DNA from: Taudactylus pleione | Lineage: Eukaryota; Chordata; Amphibia; Anura; Myobatrachidae | Direction: 5' to 3' | NCBI GenBank assembly: GCA_031769625.1 | Contig: JAUIMM010000126.1 | Location: forward strand, 1,512,001 to 1,576,000 | DNA length: 64,000 nucleotides | Shown here: positions 44,697 through 56,426 of the stretch, piece by piece | How the letters are laid out: every line of letters starts with the position of its first letter | Position numbering within the stretch: position 1 is the first letter of the stretch | Notes under the pieces: generated by a model | Seen by the model: only the letters and a program-made list of their open reading frames with translations | What the model was told of the DNA's origin: nothing | Databases searched by the model: none | Program-made: the position numbers and the translations under genes

Positions 44697-47130
44697 CATT
44701 GATGGCTTAAACTACACCCCTATCCGTTCCATCACATTAACCGTAATGTAGTGGTCTCCGAATAGTATGATGACTCCAATGGTTTGAAGAAGGAAGCATA
44801 ATAAAAGAACTGGCAAGGCAAAATAAGCCAGATAAGATCCCGTGAGAGGATGACGCTTTTCCTGTGGTGACGTGCTGGCCATTATTGTCAGTCTGAAAAC
44901 ATTGATGTGACCATTGATGGAAAACCATTGGCCCCCAGCCAACCATTGACCTCAAACCAGCAGTGTTTATTAAATATCGATGGTCGATGGCCAACCTTAA
45001 GATGTAACCATGGAAAAGAGGAGATAGGGAGCCTTTTAATATTATATTTGGGGAATGGGCTATTAATTTATTAGTGTTGTGGTGGGATAGTAATTTAATT
45101 TAATGGGTATGGGGTGCTGGGGTATTAATTTATTGGTGTGATGGATGTAAAATATTTAACATAATGAGTTAAGTGGCTGTGCCATTTATTGTGGTGTGTG
45201 TGGTGACAGTAATGTTGATGATTGTTCAAGGTACAGATTTCCAGCACACTAAAACAAGTTGACATATTTCCATCAATTCTCTAATGTTTTTTTTACTCTA
45301 CAGCATGAGGCTGGTGCTTCTATGAGTGAACACACCGAAAGGAGTACAGCTGTAATTCTCCAAGAGGTGGTAGCAGTAGACAGATATGTTGGCACTGTTT
45401 GTACAGCAAGTATTGTGCAATAAGGTACAGAGGTGTTGGTAGATTGTAGCATGCATTGAGAGGCACAAATGTTTTGACAGTGACAGAGCATAGTGTACAA
45501 AGAGATACACAAAGTAGATGCAATAACTATGGAGCTCAAAACCAAACAGTGAGTGTATCAGGGTACACACATGCACATAGATCATAAATGTAAACAGGTG
45601 AAATTGGCACAACCAAATACACTGACACGATTCTAAGACCCCCACAGGATTTCACCAGGGATCCCCTCAAGAGGATATGGAGTTTACTCAGTTAGGATCC
45701 AGGTTGAGGCCCAGTGTAGTTGGTTTTCATTGTGAAATCAACAGAGTACTTAGCAGGTAAGAGGACTTTGCCTGGAAGCACAGCTGATTGAAATGCACTT
45801 GATATTGGAGCAAATGGATGGCCCATGAAGGAGCTGGATTACTCATATGGTCAATTATCAAAGGATCTGCGAACACCGCTATGTGTTTGTATGCACTTGC
45901 TTGGTTCCGTGAAGCCACCGGATGTGCTGCAGTCGATATCCAAATCTGGAGTTGAAACAACACTGGAAGCAAACTATACTGGAAAGTATAGTTCTGAAGC
46001 AGGAGTATCTATGAAAACACAATTAATACTCATGCACTGGTGGAGAAATGCACTGAGCAGGCTTTTATAGTGATTGGCTGATAGGTTATTCCCTGCATGA
46101 ATCATTAGTGCTGGAGGTTAGTGGCAAGACCTGAGAGAGGTGCTATGTCATCTCTAGCCTGAGCCCAGCTGGGTTCTGTTGAGGATTGTATGATTCATCA
46201 GTGCTGGAAGTTAATGGTAACACCAGAGAGGTGGTATGTCATCTCTAGCCTGCTGGGTTCTGTTGGGGATTCTGATTGGGCGCCAGCAACCAGTTACCTG
46301 CTGAGTGTTTGGAAGCAAGCCAGTCATGTCGATGACTGCTGGTACTGACATATCCCGATTCTGATGGGAACATTTTGGTCAACAGTCCAAACCAGTCAGG
46401 ACTTCATCCTGATAACAGGAACACTTGGGAGGTATGTCCTGCTTTACACTGTTCTGCTCATAAAGGTGGAGCTGTGTGATCCTAGCAGTAGTCCACATGG
46501 TGCTGCCTGTGTATATGACAATAGGTATCAACAATGAAGAATCAAAAACAAGCCATTTTGCTTACAAAATTAGATATTTTTGCTCTTTGATGTATCAAAC
46601 TTTCTATGCTATACATAAACCGCTTTTAAGGATGGGCCACTATTCATGAGCCAGTGGTGTGTGCTTGCCCCTGGCTAAAATCTGCCAACCAGCTTCTGCA
46701 TGGGACCCAGTCATCCATTTGCTCCAAAAGCAAGTGCTTCCCATGAATAAGTGTAACTAAATCATCCCTGTTGCTGTAATCTTTTGTTTTTATTTTCCAA
46801 AGACATTCATGGCTTCTGTACAGCTCCAGAAAGCCAGTAATGAATTGCCTCTCTCTCGCACTAGTCATCTCTGTAGGAAAACAAAAAAATGTTTTAATAC
46901 ACAAATTATTTTAATGTTTTTTATACTGTTTATACTGTTTTTCCTGTTTGAATGTTTTACCAGTTTGAATTTAATTTTTTGTTATATTTTTATTGATTAT
47001 GTTTTTTAACTACAATAAAAAAGAATATTTAGTGTTTTAAATTTGTCATTGTTTTTTCATAGTAAATGTATCATTACCGTTGAGTGTTTTTTTAATAAAA
47101 TATTTGTTGGAAAAAATGGCTTGGTGATGC
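44697..47130. other. Unassigned DNA with a local duplication
   Basis: About 46105-46190 is imperfectly repeated at 46197-46270 (shared GTATGTCATCTCTAGCCTG and TGGGTTCTGTTG). Open frames here have no recognisable domain. Confidence 0.45.
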
Positions 47131-47560
47131 ACAGGTTAATAAACATTGGAGGGGCAGTGGGTACATTGGTGGTGCAGGGGTTAATACACATTGGTGGGGC
47201 AGTGGATACATTGGAGGTGCAGGGGTTAATACACATTGGTGGTGCAGTGGATACATTGGTGGAGCAGGGGTTAATAAACATTGGTGGGGCAGTGGGTACA
47301 TAGGTGATGTAGTGGCTACATTGGCGGAGCAGGGGTTAATAAACATTGGTGGGGCAGTGGTAACATTGGTGGTGCAGTGGTTAATACACATTGGTGGGGC
47401 AGTGGGTACATTGGTGGTGCTGTGAGTACATTGGCGGATCAGGGGTTAAGAAACATTGTTGGGGCGTTGGGTACATTGGTGGACCAAGGGTAACAAACAT
47501 TGGTGGGAGAGTGGGTACATTGGTGGTGCAGTGGAATACATGGAATACTCTCTCCGTCGT
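47131..47560. repeat. 45-bp minisatellite, about 9 copies
   Basis: Units built from ACATTGGTGGTGCAGGGGTTA and ATACACATTGGTGGGGCAG. The 45-bp unit is a multiple of three, so it reads on the plus strand as a 15-residue repeat (INIGGAVGTLVVQGL). There is no other sign of coding. Confidence 0.93.
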
Positions 47561-47822
47561 GCACGTCGTCTGGAGAGAGGAGTGGCCAGGGAGATTGTCA
47601 ACAAATTCACCATCGTACATCGCATCCTTCATCATGCGCACACATGGAACGATGTGTGTCAAATCGTGTACGATAGGCCGAAATCTTTCTGTAGCCTCAA
47701 TTGATCAGCGAAGACAATGTATGACGGCGGCATCGTGATCATCCCCACACACACAGCACTTTTTACACAATTGGTCATTCCAATCGATCGAAAATGGCCA
47801 AATCATGTAAAAAATTGTACAG

Positions 47823-47935
47823 TGTATGGGGGCCTTTATCTTCTAGAAAGTGCTAGTTAAATGTTAAGTAGAATCTGAGCTATGGGCAACATCTCCACTT
47901 CTTAAAACTCTCACTTTAGTAAATATACCCCCTAG
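47823..47935. mobile_element. MITE fragment (GGGGTATATTTACTAAAG family)
   Basis: TTATCTTCTAGAAAGTGCTA and the right end TTTAGTAAATATACCCCC match 7821-7994. The left end is missing. Confidence 0.75.
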
Positions 47936-48978
47936 TCTGATAGTTTGTATATAAAGAACTGTATAAAGCCCATATTTAATCTAATGACTAATGTATAACA
48001 GAAATCTTAACTGATGATGTATCTAAAACATAGCCTCCAACCTGAATAAAACAAAGAAAATGAACACTTATGGGCATATTCAATTGGGTGCAAGTAAAGC
48101 AAAAAATCCGCACCTGCGAGGTTTTTCCTGCAGGTGCGGGTTTTTTGCTATTCAATTAGGTCGTTTTTTTTTCTATATTGTGCGCCGGGAGGTCTTTATA
48201 CTCGCACCTCCAGAGCAAGTGTGATTTTTTTCTGAAATCTCTAATTTTAGGAAAAATCAGTGGAACTTGCTCTGGGACTCCAGCGGCACCCCTCCTAATG
48301 ACTAAGGCCCTGATTCAGACCCACTCACAAGTGGGCGTACGCACGTTCGGCGTACGTTAAAAAATATTTAAATTCAAGCACTCGCTCGTATTTTCGTACG
48401 CAGCTAAAAATCCTCCCCAAACTCAGGCGACCCCTCCTCTAACTATCGAGCGTGCCAAATAGCGAGCGTACATCCCCGAAATGGCTTGAAGGGAACGCAC
48501 GCACAAGTACAAACCGGAAGTGGGACTGTCAGATTCCGATTACCTGCTCGTTTTTTCGGCCTACCTCCCTCAATCGTATCATGGCAATCAATGTATCAAT
48601 TAGCTTAATTGTTTTGTTTTTTCAACACAATGCAATAAACTTTAATCTTGTCCGTGTTTGTGTTTACTCGCAGAATACGTACGGCTGAAACCTTCGCTTT
48701 TATTGTTCAAAAGACATGTTAGCCCCAATTAAACAATTGTTCTATTTGTTTGTCTCCCCACAATTTTTATGTGGTTCATTTCTTTATTTAAATTTGTTTA
48801 CGCATGTCACTGCATCAAGCCTATCATAACTCTCAAGAGATTTGTGGCCCTGTCGAACACATGACTCATACACTAACCAATAGAATTTGTCCTGTTAATT
48901 TCCCAAATACATTAGCCAATCAAAATTTTTGGTGGTGCTTTATTAAAAATATTTTGTCAAAAAAACACCATTGCCATC

Positions 48979-50144
48979 ATGAGATCCGCCGCATTCACCA
49001 GGCGCGAACTGCTGGTGCTAACGGAGGTGATGGACAGGAGGATCACCAGTCAGCCTCCACCCATCTCCAATAGGCGCAAGTGTTCCGCATATGCGGAGGT
49101 ACGTCAACGCCTGCGCTCCTTCGGCTCACGCCGACATATTGGCCAGCTGGAGCGCAGGTGGTCGGACCTGCACCGGCGGACGCCCCGCTTGCTGGCATGC
49201 TTTCGCATGCAGATTGCGGAAAGTAAGTGTTCTGGACTGTGGTTTTCAAGTTTATCTTGTGGGCCCTAACTGCATGTGCATGTTTTCATGTCTGTCCTAT
49301 TGAGTCATTGTAGTCATATCTGCATGTGCATGTTTTCATGTCTGTCCTATTGTGTTTTTTTTTTTTTGTTTGTTTTTTTTTGGTTTCCTGTTGAAACTAA
49401 CCACAATATTTTTGTCATTTTTTAGGGGCACAGCAAACACTACGGCGGCATCGCCACACAAGACGCCGGTCCCGGCCCCTCTCTCCAACCCCCAATTCCT
49501 CTATTACCCCCTCCTCCCCAGACCCTGTGGCCGAAATTTCAGGCCTACTTCCCCTCCAGCCCAATTCCCCCTCTCCTCCATCCGTCCCTCCTCCAAATAC
49601 CCCCTCCCAGGATTCCGAAAACACCTTGCCCCTAGGGTTGGGGAATGTAGCCACCTCCGAGGTGGTCCAGGGAGTGGCTTCTGGCTCTGTCGTTTTGGAG
49701 AACGGTATGTTTTTAAAGTTTATTTTGGACACCACAAACTGTTTGTATGTAATCATGTGTCGTCCCCATTTTTTTTGACATTTTGTCGCCTTAGGGTATT
49801 TTTGGGGGTTGTCTTTACCTGTTCCTGCTGATGTCACCATACACATATCACACCTGTGTGCCTTTTTTTAGGGCCCTTGTATTTTTGCCCTTAGACATTT
49901 TGTGGTGCTGGGTTTTATCCGTGTAATGTTTTTTTGGCCCACAAGCTTGTAAGTTTTGGTTTGCTTGTTTTGTGTTTTTTTAGAATGTTGCTTCATTATC
50001 GATTTATTAATCCCCAAACTTTTGTCACCCACAGAGGAACAGAGGCGTCGGGAAGAGCTAGTGAATTGTGTGGGCCGTATGCGGGAGCAGGTCACCGGGC
50101 TTATGCAGGGCCTTGACCATCTGTTGGTCCTCCTTAGGAATTAG
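48979..50144 (+). CDS. Harbinger gene 1: SANT/trihelix-like DNA-binding protein, 210 aa, 3 exons
   Basis: Exons 48979-49222, 49426-49704 and 50035-50144, with GTAAGT/TTTTAG and GTATGT/CCACAG splice sites. Lengths 244+279+110 give 211 codons with the stop, and the phases agree. Residues about 6-77 form a Myb/SANT (trihelix, NAIF1/MSANTD-like) domain with the pattern FTRREL...AYAEV...LERRWSDL. A strongly basic stretch (about 82-103), a Pro/Ser-rich middle and a short C-terminal helix (EEQRRREELV..GLMQGLDHLLVLL) follow, probably for oligomerisation. By analogy with Harbinger Myb-like proteins it may bind transposon DNA and help the transposase enter the nucleus. The ATG follows a TTTATTAAAA TATA-like box, and both are conserved in the copy at 60995. 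An AATAAA lies at 50178. It is distinct in sequence from the other SANT protein at 53196. Function is inferred. Confidence 0.82.
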
Positions 50145-50972
50145 TTTTCTTTTTAAGTTTTTTTCAAATTGTTTCTTAATAAATCTGTTTTAAATCAAGC
50201 TCTGTCTCATGCGTTTGGAGTAAATCAAAGATTCTTTACACTGACATAAGTAGACTCTTCAAGCAAGGTTTGCCACAGAATCTCACTACAGATTGTGTGT
50301 TGTATTTTGAATGCAAACAGGCACAAGAAACACCTCCCAGTACCAATGTCATTTTCCTTTTTTGTGGTGGTCAACATGATAGTTTACACCATTTTTCAGG
50401 TTCCTATTTGGTGGCCAAACTGCTTCAGACAATCTTACGAAGGCAACTGATTGTACACGATTCCTTGTAGTGTTGGTTAGTACCCCGAAAACATATTACA
50501 TTTTAGCTCCACTTGCTTCATTACTGGGTTACCCCTTAGGTAAAATTAACGTTTGGGAGTTTGTTTACACTTGCTTCTAATGTGCCCAAAAAGGAAACAA
50601 ATTACACTCTCCAAATATTTATTCACAACAGAAATCAAAATACAAAGTGGTCACTCACAAACAAAACACACAGTGATAATCAGAAAAACACCACATACCA
50701 AAAACACTAAACAAACACACAACAAATCAAGAACTGGTTGACGAAGGTCCATGCCCACATGATTTCAAAAATATGGCGTTGCAGTATTGGTGTCAGAATA
50801 TATTCCCGAAGTTTCAACATAAAGGTTTTTGAAGGGTAGCAGGAAGTAGTCATCGTGGGAGTGCCAAAGATTATGCAAACAAACAGAAGATGGTGCAAGA
50901 ATTAATATCAAAAAAGATGAACGTTAAAAAACCGTAACACATTGGGTATACACACTGTTGTTTGGTCAATAA
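50145..50972. other. Tail-to-tail intergenic region of the Harbinger
   Basis: Holds AATAAA (50178-50183) for gene 1 and, on the minus strand, AATAAA (50628-50633) for the transposase. No coding sequence seen. Confidence 0.6.
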
Positions 50973-52233
50973 TTACCTAAAATATCGGGCCACCACATCA
51001 TCGCGTATCGCCCCCCCACATACTGACCTCCGACCAACCTCGGGGGGGCCATCCTCAGGTAAGGCATCCTCTGGCTGCATTGGAACACCACTCCTTATGG
51101 CGATGTTGTGAAAGATCCCACACAGGACCACAATTTTCGAAACCATATCCGGCAAATACATGAGCTCGCCACCAGAGCGGTGGAGGCATCTGAATCGGCC
51201 TTTTAAAAGGCTGATACAGTGCTCCACCACTTGCCTGGTGGCTGTAAGTGCGGTATTAAACTCACTTTGTGGACCTGGTGTGGGAGCCAAATAAGGAGTG
51301 AGCAGCCAGGGCATGCAAGGGTATCCACTGTCTCCTGTGAAAAAGAATAGACAACATCAGGATCACTGTGTATCAAGCTTAACATTGTTATGTACTAAAG
51401 GTCTCCACTTACCCAGAAGCCATGCATCACCAGCTTGTAGGTTGGTTAATTTGTGCCATATCCCTGATTGCCGGATGACGAAGGAGTCATGTGCACTTCC
51501 TGGTAATTTTGCATTCAGGGACAGGATCTGGAGGGAGGCATCACATACCACCATTACATTCAGGGAGTGATAGTGTTTCCTGTTTCGAAATATGGCCTCC
51601 AGCCATGCTGGAGGCTGAAGTGGTATGTGAGTACCATCCACAACCCCTATGATGTGTGGGAAGCCAGCTATTTGGTAAAAATTGGCCTTGGCCACACTAA
51701 GGGCACCCATATCCAAAGGCATTTGAATAAAATGATGGAGGTGCTTGAAAAGTGCCTCCATCACTGCCCTCAGGATCCGGGAAAAGGAGGATTGTGAGAT
51801 GCCCGCCACTATTCCCACCGTTGTTTGAAACGATCCTGAGGCACAGAAATGTAACACCGCCATAATTTGCGTAAGTGGTGGTATTGCTATTGGACTGTCA
51901 ATTTGCCGCTCAAGATCACTTTCTATTAATGAGAGAGTGTCTATGATGATTTTGGGAGGAAGATGGTAGCGTCTTAAAACCTCATCATCGGGCATTCCAA
52001 AAAGGGTGACACGTGTTCGAAATATCTGGGGCCTTGCACGCCTACGATGCCTACGCCTGGGACGAGATTGAGGTTGGTCGGCTTCCGGGAGCATGGCCAG
52101 AACAATCCGCCCAAGATCAACCTGAAATGGCAAGATTGGAATGTAAGGCTTAGGACCCACCCCAAAAGAAAATTAAAAACAACTTAGCTTGATGATACCA
52201 TCCATTGCTGCTTACATGCCGGGGTATTGTCAT
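50973..52233 (-). CDS. Harbinger DDE transposase (HARBI1-like), 362 aa, 3 exons, intact
   Basis: Exons on the minus strand: 52233-52216 (MTIPRH), 52121-51413 and 51334-50973. Introns start GTAAGC and GTAAGT and end TTTCAG and TCACAG. Lengths 18+709+362 give 363 codons with the stop. The tiny first exon was chosen because its ATG, frame and donor, and the TTTCAG acceptor, are conserved in the second copy (63943-63926, 63836). Domains: a basic N-terminus, a helix-turn-helix (about 105-130, VGIVAGISQSSFSRIL), and the DDE_Tnp_4 nuclease with VVDGTH (D168), GSAHDSF (D218), GDSGYP (243-248, spanning the second splice) and VVEHC (E280). It cuts and rejoins transposon ends. HARBI1-type enzymes need a Myb-like partner, and two candidates are encoded nearby. 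AATAAA lies at 50628-50633 on this strand. Confidence 0.92.
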
Positions 52234-52445
52234 GATACGTCCAAACTGAAATTAATCACAAAAATTATTTGACAAATTTCACTCTGTGCATTTATGTTTC
52301 TAAATTTTGTGCTAGACAAAACTTAAAATATGCGAAACACACATTTGCCAAAAGAGCAAAACGACATTGCACACAGTACATCAAAATGGGTTGAAATGTT
52401 TGCCAAAAAAGCGAAAGGGCAACCCCAAAAAATTTTACAGGATTA

Positions 52446-52730
52446 CTAAGCATTTAAAAATGCGCAAATTAGTTCGCAAATACAAGTTAATAAACAAACT
52501 GAGAAAAATGCGCTAATTAGTTCACAAATACAAGTCACAATAGTAAGTAGTAAAAATGCGCTAATTAGTTCGCAAATACAAGTCACAATAGTAAGTAGTA
52601 AAAATGCGCTAATTAGTTCGCAAATACAAGTCACAATAGTAAGTAGTAAAAATGCGCTAATTAGTTCGCAAATACAAGTCACTATACAAACTGAGAAAAA
52701 TGCGCTAATTAGTTCACAAATACAAGATAA
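52446..52730. repeat. 48-bp tandem repeat in the divergent promoter, about 6 copies
   Basis: Units of GCGCTAATTAGTTCGCAAAT plus ACAAGTCACAATAGTAAGTAG and AAAAAT, with exact 48-bp spacing (52510, 52558, 52606, 52654). The outer units are diverged. Each unit contains the short palindrome CTAATTAG. Confidence 0.95.
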
Positions 52731-53135
52731 AAAATGGACTTACCAAGAGCAAATATATAAGAGTCCAAATCAAAAGGTCTTTGGGTCCGAAATTAATAAA
52801 AAGCTACAATATATGAAATTATGGATCCAAAAATTAAAAACAAGAAGAAACACAATGAGACAACAATTGAACAAAAGTTAGACTTCACAAAACTTACCAA
52901 ATCAAGAAACGAGGCCAAAAAAAAAAAAGAGAACGGAAAATAAAAACGCAAATCTAGCAACCAAAATAAACTCCAAACGCCAACTCCTTTATCCGCAAAC
53001 AAGAAACTCCAACCAAGGTAACCTCCAACAATCCAAAAACGCCACCTCGACTCGAGACACACCAAGCCATAAATAGTGTTTCGTTTCCCGCACAAATTAA
53101 GGAGGGATCATGCGGCCGCAAAATAAGGACGCATG

Positions 53136-53142
53136 TATAAAA
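53136..53142 (+). promoter_or_regulatory. TATA box of Harbinger gene 3
   Basis: TATAAAA, 60 bp upstream of the ATG at 53196. Confidence 0.6.
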
Positions 53143-53195
53143 ACGTCACGAAAACACATTAAAATTCTGGTGTATTTCTTGTTTGGACCTCAGAC

Positions 53196-54482
53196 ATGGC
53201 GACAAATCAGGGAAACAATGCCCAAGAGTCAGGCGGTAAGTCTTTCATGCATTTTGTATCAATGATTAATTTGAAACATAAGATTGGGCAAGTTGTGAAT
53301 TTGTGAAATCTGAATATTTACACAAATAGGTGAGGAGGATGACATGGAAGAGGCTGCTGGGCCCAGTATTCCGGCCAAAGCTGCAAAAAAAAAAAGGCAG
53401 CCACATTTCACAAGAAAGGAGATGGAGGTTTTGATACAGAAGTGTGTGGACATCCTGCCACAGGCAGACAGGAATATGAGTCTAAGCCAGAAGGGGAGAA
53501 TGTGGGAAGAGGTAGCCGTTGCTGTCAATAGGGTGGGTGATTATGTCCGTCTAGCCCGGGATGTCAAACGGCGGTAAGTAAACACTTGCCCCCCCTAAAA
53601 ACAAACACCTTTTTAAACAAAAGGATAATGGCTTCCATTTTTTCCCACAGATGGGGCGACTTCAAATATTGCCTAAAGCAAAAACTCGCGGACAGGGCTA
53701 GGCATGCAAGGGGGACAGGTGGGGGTCCCACCCCTGTGTTATTGGAGTTGACGGATTTAGAAGAGCTGGCACAGGGGTGTGTGCAGCCTGTGGAGGTGTT
53801 TGGCGTGTCCAACATGGATACGGACATGCCAGACTTTGCGGCTCCTCATGTTGTCCCAGGTAAATCTTTTGATGTCACCAACTCTGAAATGTTATTGTGC
53901 CAATATGTAGATTCTAATGTGAGTCTTTTCTCTTTTTTCCTAACAGAGACACAGGCGGATGAGTCTGCTCCAGAGGGGAGCCTTGGCCGCCGAATTTCTG
54001 CTGGCTCGGCAGGGGAGGAACCAGTACATCCGGCTGAGGACCCTGCAGAAGCCAGTCCAGGGCAATCCCCCTCGCAGGCAGTGTCCCTCCTCACAGAACT
54101 CAATTTCAAATCGGATTTCCATACGGAGATTCTGCAGAGGATGGACGCCAGTCTGCTACGGGTGGCTGAGGCCCTGGAGCAAAATGCTGCGGCCAACGTG
54201 ACCATTGGTCAGGCCCTGGCGGAAAATACCAGGGCCAACATCCGCATCGCCAATGCCCTGGAGCAGCTCGTTCGCCAGCACATGGTGGAGCCGACCTCCC
54301 TTCCTGCCGGAACATCAGGATCCTCCACCTCTGGCACAACATCAGCCAATCCTCCAAATGTGCCTAGCCCTGTGCCTAGTCCAGAGGCCACAACATCTGC
54401 CTCTGGACAGGCCAGCCCGATGACATCCCGGACCCGGTCTGGCGCCCTCCCTCCCCCATCCAAACGGGTGAAAAAACGGTGA
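53196..54482 (+). CDS. Harbinger gene 3: SANT/Myb-like protein, 342 aa, 4 exons
   Basis: Exons 53196-53235, 53330-53573, 53651-53859 and 53947-54482, all with GT/AG introns. Lengths 40+244+209+536 make 343 codons with the stop, and every phase agrees. Residues 39-107 form a Myb/SANT (MSANTD-like) domain: HFTRKEMEVLIQKC, then GRMWEEVAVAVN (W72) and VKRRWGDFKYC (W96). An acidic N-terminus and KKKRQ precede it. A helical, probably coiled-coil stretch (215-276, LNFKSDFHTEI to LEQLVRQHM) follows, then a Ser/Pro/Thr-rich tail ending in a basic KRVKKR likely to be a nuclear localisation signal. In known Harbingers this is the usual Myb-like partner that recruits the transposase to the ends and nucleus. 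AATAAA at 54696-54701. No lesion seen. Confidence 0.88.
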
Positions 54483-55525
54483 CAGCAATGGCGACTTTTC
54501 CCACAATCCTTCTGTGCTTGGCTCATATTCCTTTCTGGTCAAAACTTCCCTCTCCTTTCTTGTTAAATGTTTTTAATGTTTTGTTGTATGTTTATGTCAA
54601 CAGTTATGTTGGGCCAATTTGTTTGATTTTGGGACTGATCTTTGCAAAAAAAAAGATGTCCCCAAATTTTTTATAAATTTATTTTTGGTTTGACCAATAA
54701 ATTGACACCAAAAATCTGACATTGTATTGTGAAATTATTGTACAAATGGGTTACATTTAATCCTGGCCCAAAAGGCAAAAACTTGCCAAAAAAAAAAAAA
54801 AAATTTTTTTAAAAAAAGGGCTCTTTAAGGAACGTTTAAAAATTCATATAACGAGGCAAATTCAAGAGGCAAAATAAAATGGTGAGAAAATTAAAACATG
54901 ATGATATTATTGTTACAATAGGCCCTAACCACCAAATTGAGGCCAAAATAAACCCCCAGCAAATGTACGCAAATTGATTGTGTCATCCTGACATTAGCAG
55001 CTCTGATTTCCACCTGCGTACGGTTTTGTGCTATCCCAAAAAACTGATTTCAAAACACATACCAAGCCGGTTTTCAATCCAACACTAATTGCTTTTCAGA
55101 CCTCCCGCGATTAATCGCAACACCATCGTGGAGTCCCGGGACGGAGGAGAAGGCCATCGCCAATGTGGTCGAGTAATCCAGACCCTAAGCTGTGCAAGCA
55201 TTTTGAAGGGAAAGAGGATCATCCAGTGACGTATGAGTGGGTCCGAACACATTTTACGCTCGCATCTGCTAATGTATGTACGCCCCTAAAACGCCTCGCC
55301 ACGCCTGCGTTTTTCCATCTCCACCCCCGTCAACACCCAAAAACGCCCTGTTCTGTCAATCACATTTGACATGTCACTTCCTGTACGCTATTTGACGAAC
55401 GAGACCAAAAAAGCTCGCAATCTGCCGTACGCACATGCGCAGTGTTACACCGACGCATGCGCGGTTATTCAACATCGGAACGCAACGAGCGTACTGCTGT
55501 TTGCGAGTGGCTCTGAATGAGGGCC
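54483..55525. other. 3' non-coding end of the Harbinger
   Basis: The gene 3 polyadenylation signal and AT-rich DNA, then from about 55100 subterminal DNA with words shared with MITEs (ACGCCTCGCCACGCCTGCG, CGCATGCGCGG). No gene. Confidence 0.6.
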
Positions 55526-56070
55526 TAAGTAAGCGTTTAATTAGTCAGTAATTACTCACCTTCCGAAGCGCTGTCTTCTGCATCCAGCATCGGGACCCAG
55601 ACTCCAGCAACAGCAGTGAGTATGTAGTGTGTGTGAGTGTGTATGAGTGAGTATGGGTGAGTGTGTGTGTGCATGAGTGTTTGACCTCTGATGTATGTGT
55701 GTCCCCCCCAGTGTAAGTGTGGCACCCCGGAATGGGTGCTGGGAGAACTACATCTCCCAGTAGCCGTTGCCCCTCCCACCAGCCCCTGGAGCCTTCCAGC
55801 AGCCCCCGAGACTCCCAGAAGCCCTCTCTCCAGTGAGAAGATAGAGGGGAGGCCACTGGGAGCCGCGGAGACCACCGGAGACCCCCGGGCAGGTAAGTGC
55901 AGAATTTTATTTTTTTAAGTGGCACAGGGTTTTCAGAACTGAAAACCCCGCGACCACTTTTTTTTAATTGGATACCGCGGGTATCGGGAGTGCGCATACC
56001 CGCGGTAATCCAAAATTGGGCTCGAGGTTTTATACCTCACTAAACCTCACGCCCCAATTGAATATGCCCC
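55526..56070. other. Right arm of the host MITE
   Basis: Includes a GTGTGAGTGTGTATGAGTG stretch (55625-55690) and ends with the TIR at 56070. Frames here are simple-sequence artefacts. Confidence 0.6.
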
Positions 56071-56257
56071 TATATATGATGTATTCTTGATAATAATGTG
56101 CAATAAAAGTCTACATTAATAAAACATCAATTAAAGTGACAATTAAGGTATATCATTCCTAAATTTAATTCTCAATAGGTAAGTTCCAAACAAAGCAAAC
56201 CTGGATAAAGGCTCATGAACAGGGACATGTGGGAAATGTCCAGAGTCTGCTGATTTA

Positions 56258-56424
56258 CAGTGCATCCGGAAAGTATTCACAACATTTCACTTTTTCCACA
56301 TTTTGTTATGTTACAACCTTATTCCAAAATGGAATAAATTAATTTTTTGTCCTCAAAATTCTACACACAATACCCCATAATGACAACGTGTAAAAAGTTT
56401 TTTTAATACTTTCTGGATGTACTG
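56258..56424. mobile_element. Tc1/mariner MITE, 167 bp, flanked by TA
   Basis: Ends CAGTGCATCCGGAAAGTATT and AATACTTTCTGGATGTACTG, flanked by TA on both sides, as for Tc1/mariner. Confidence 0.92.
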
Positions 56425-56426
56425 TA

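Larger units (their letters stand above)
52234..53195. promoter_or_regulatory. Divergent promoter region between transposase and gene 3
   Basis: 962 bp between the two start codons. It contains the 48-bp repeat array (52446-52730), A-rich DNA and the TATA box of gene 3. No open frame looks coding. Shared regulation of the two genes is inferred from the arrangement. Confidence 0.6.
48306..55525. mobile_element. Complete three-gene PIF/Harbinger transposon, 7220 bp, TSD TAA
   Basis: Inverted ends GGCCCTGATTCAGACCCACT and AGTGGCTCTGAATGAGGGCC, flanked by TAA (48303-48305, 55526-55528), the target preference of PIF/Harbinger. It carries three spliced genes with no visible lesion: SANT-like protein 1 (+, 48979-50144), DDE transposase (-, 50973-52233) and SANT/Myb-like protein 2 (+, 53196-54482). 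Gene 1 and the transposase converge; the transposase and gene 3 diverge. The termini are those of the MITEs in this window. On sequence alone it looks able to be autonomous. Confidence 0.93.
48072..56070. mobile_element. MITE with GGGCATATTCAATTGGG ends, hosting the Harbinger
   Basis: Left GGGCATATTCAATTGGGTGC and right CCCCAATTGAATATGCCC are inverted, flanked by TAT on both sides. The host arms are 48072-48305 and 55526-56070. Confidence 0.85.

Noticed and set aside
47043..47303. Plus-strand 15-residue repeat protein
   Set aside because: Produced by a 45-bp minisatellite. No other sign of a gene.
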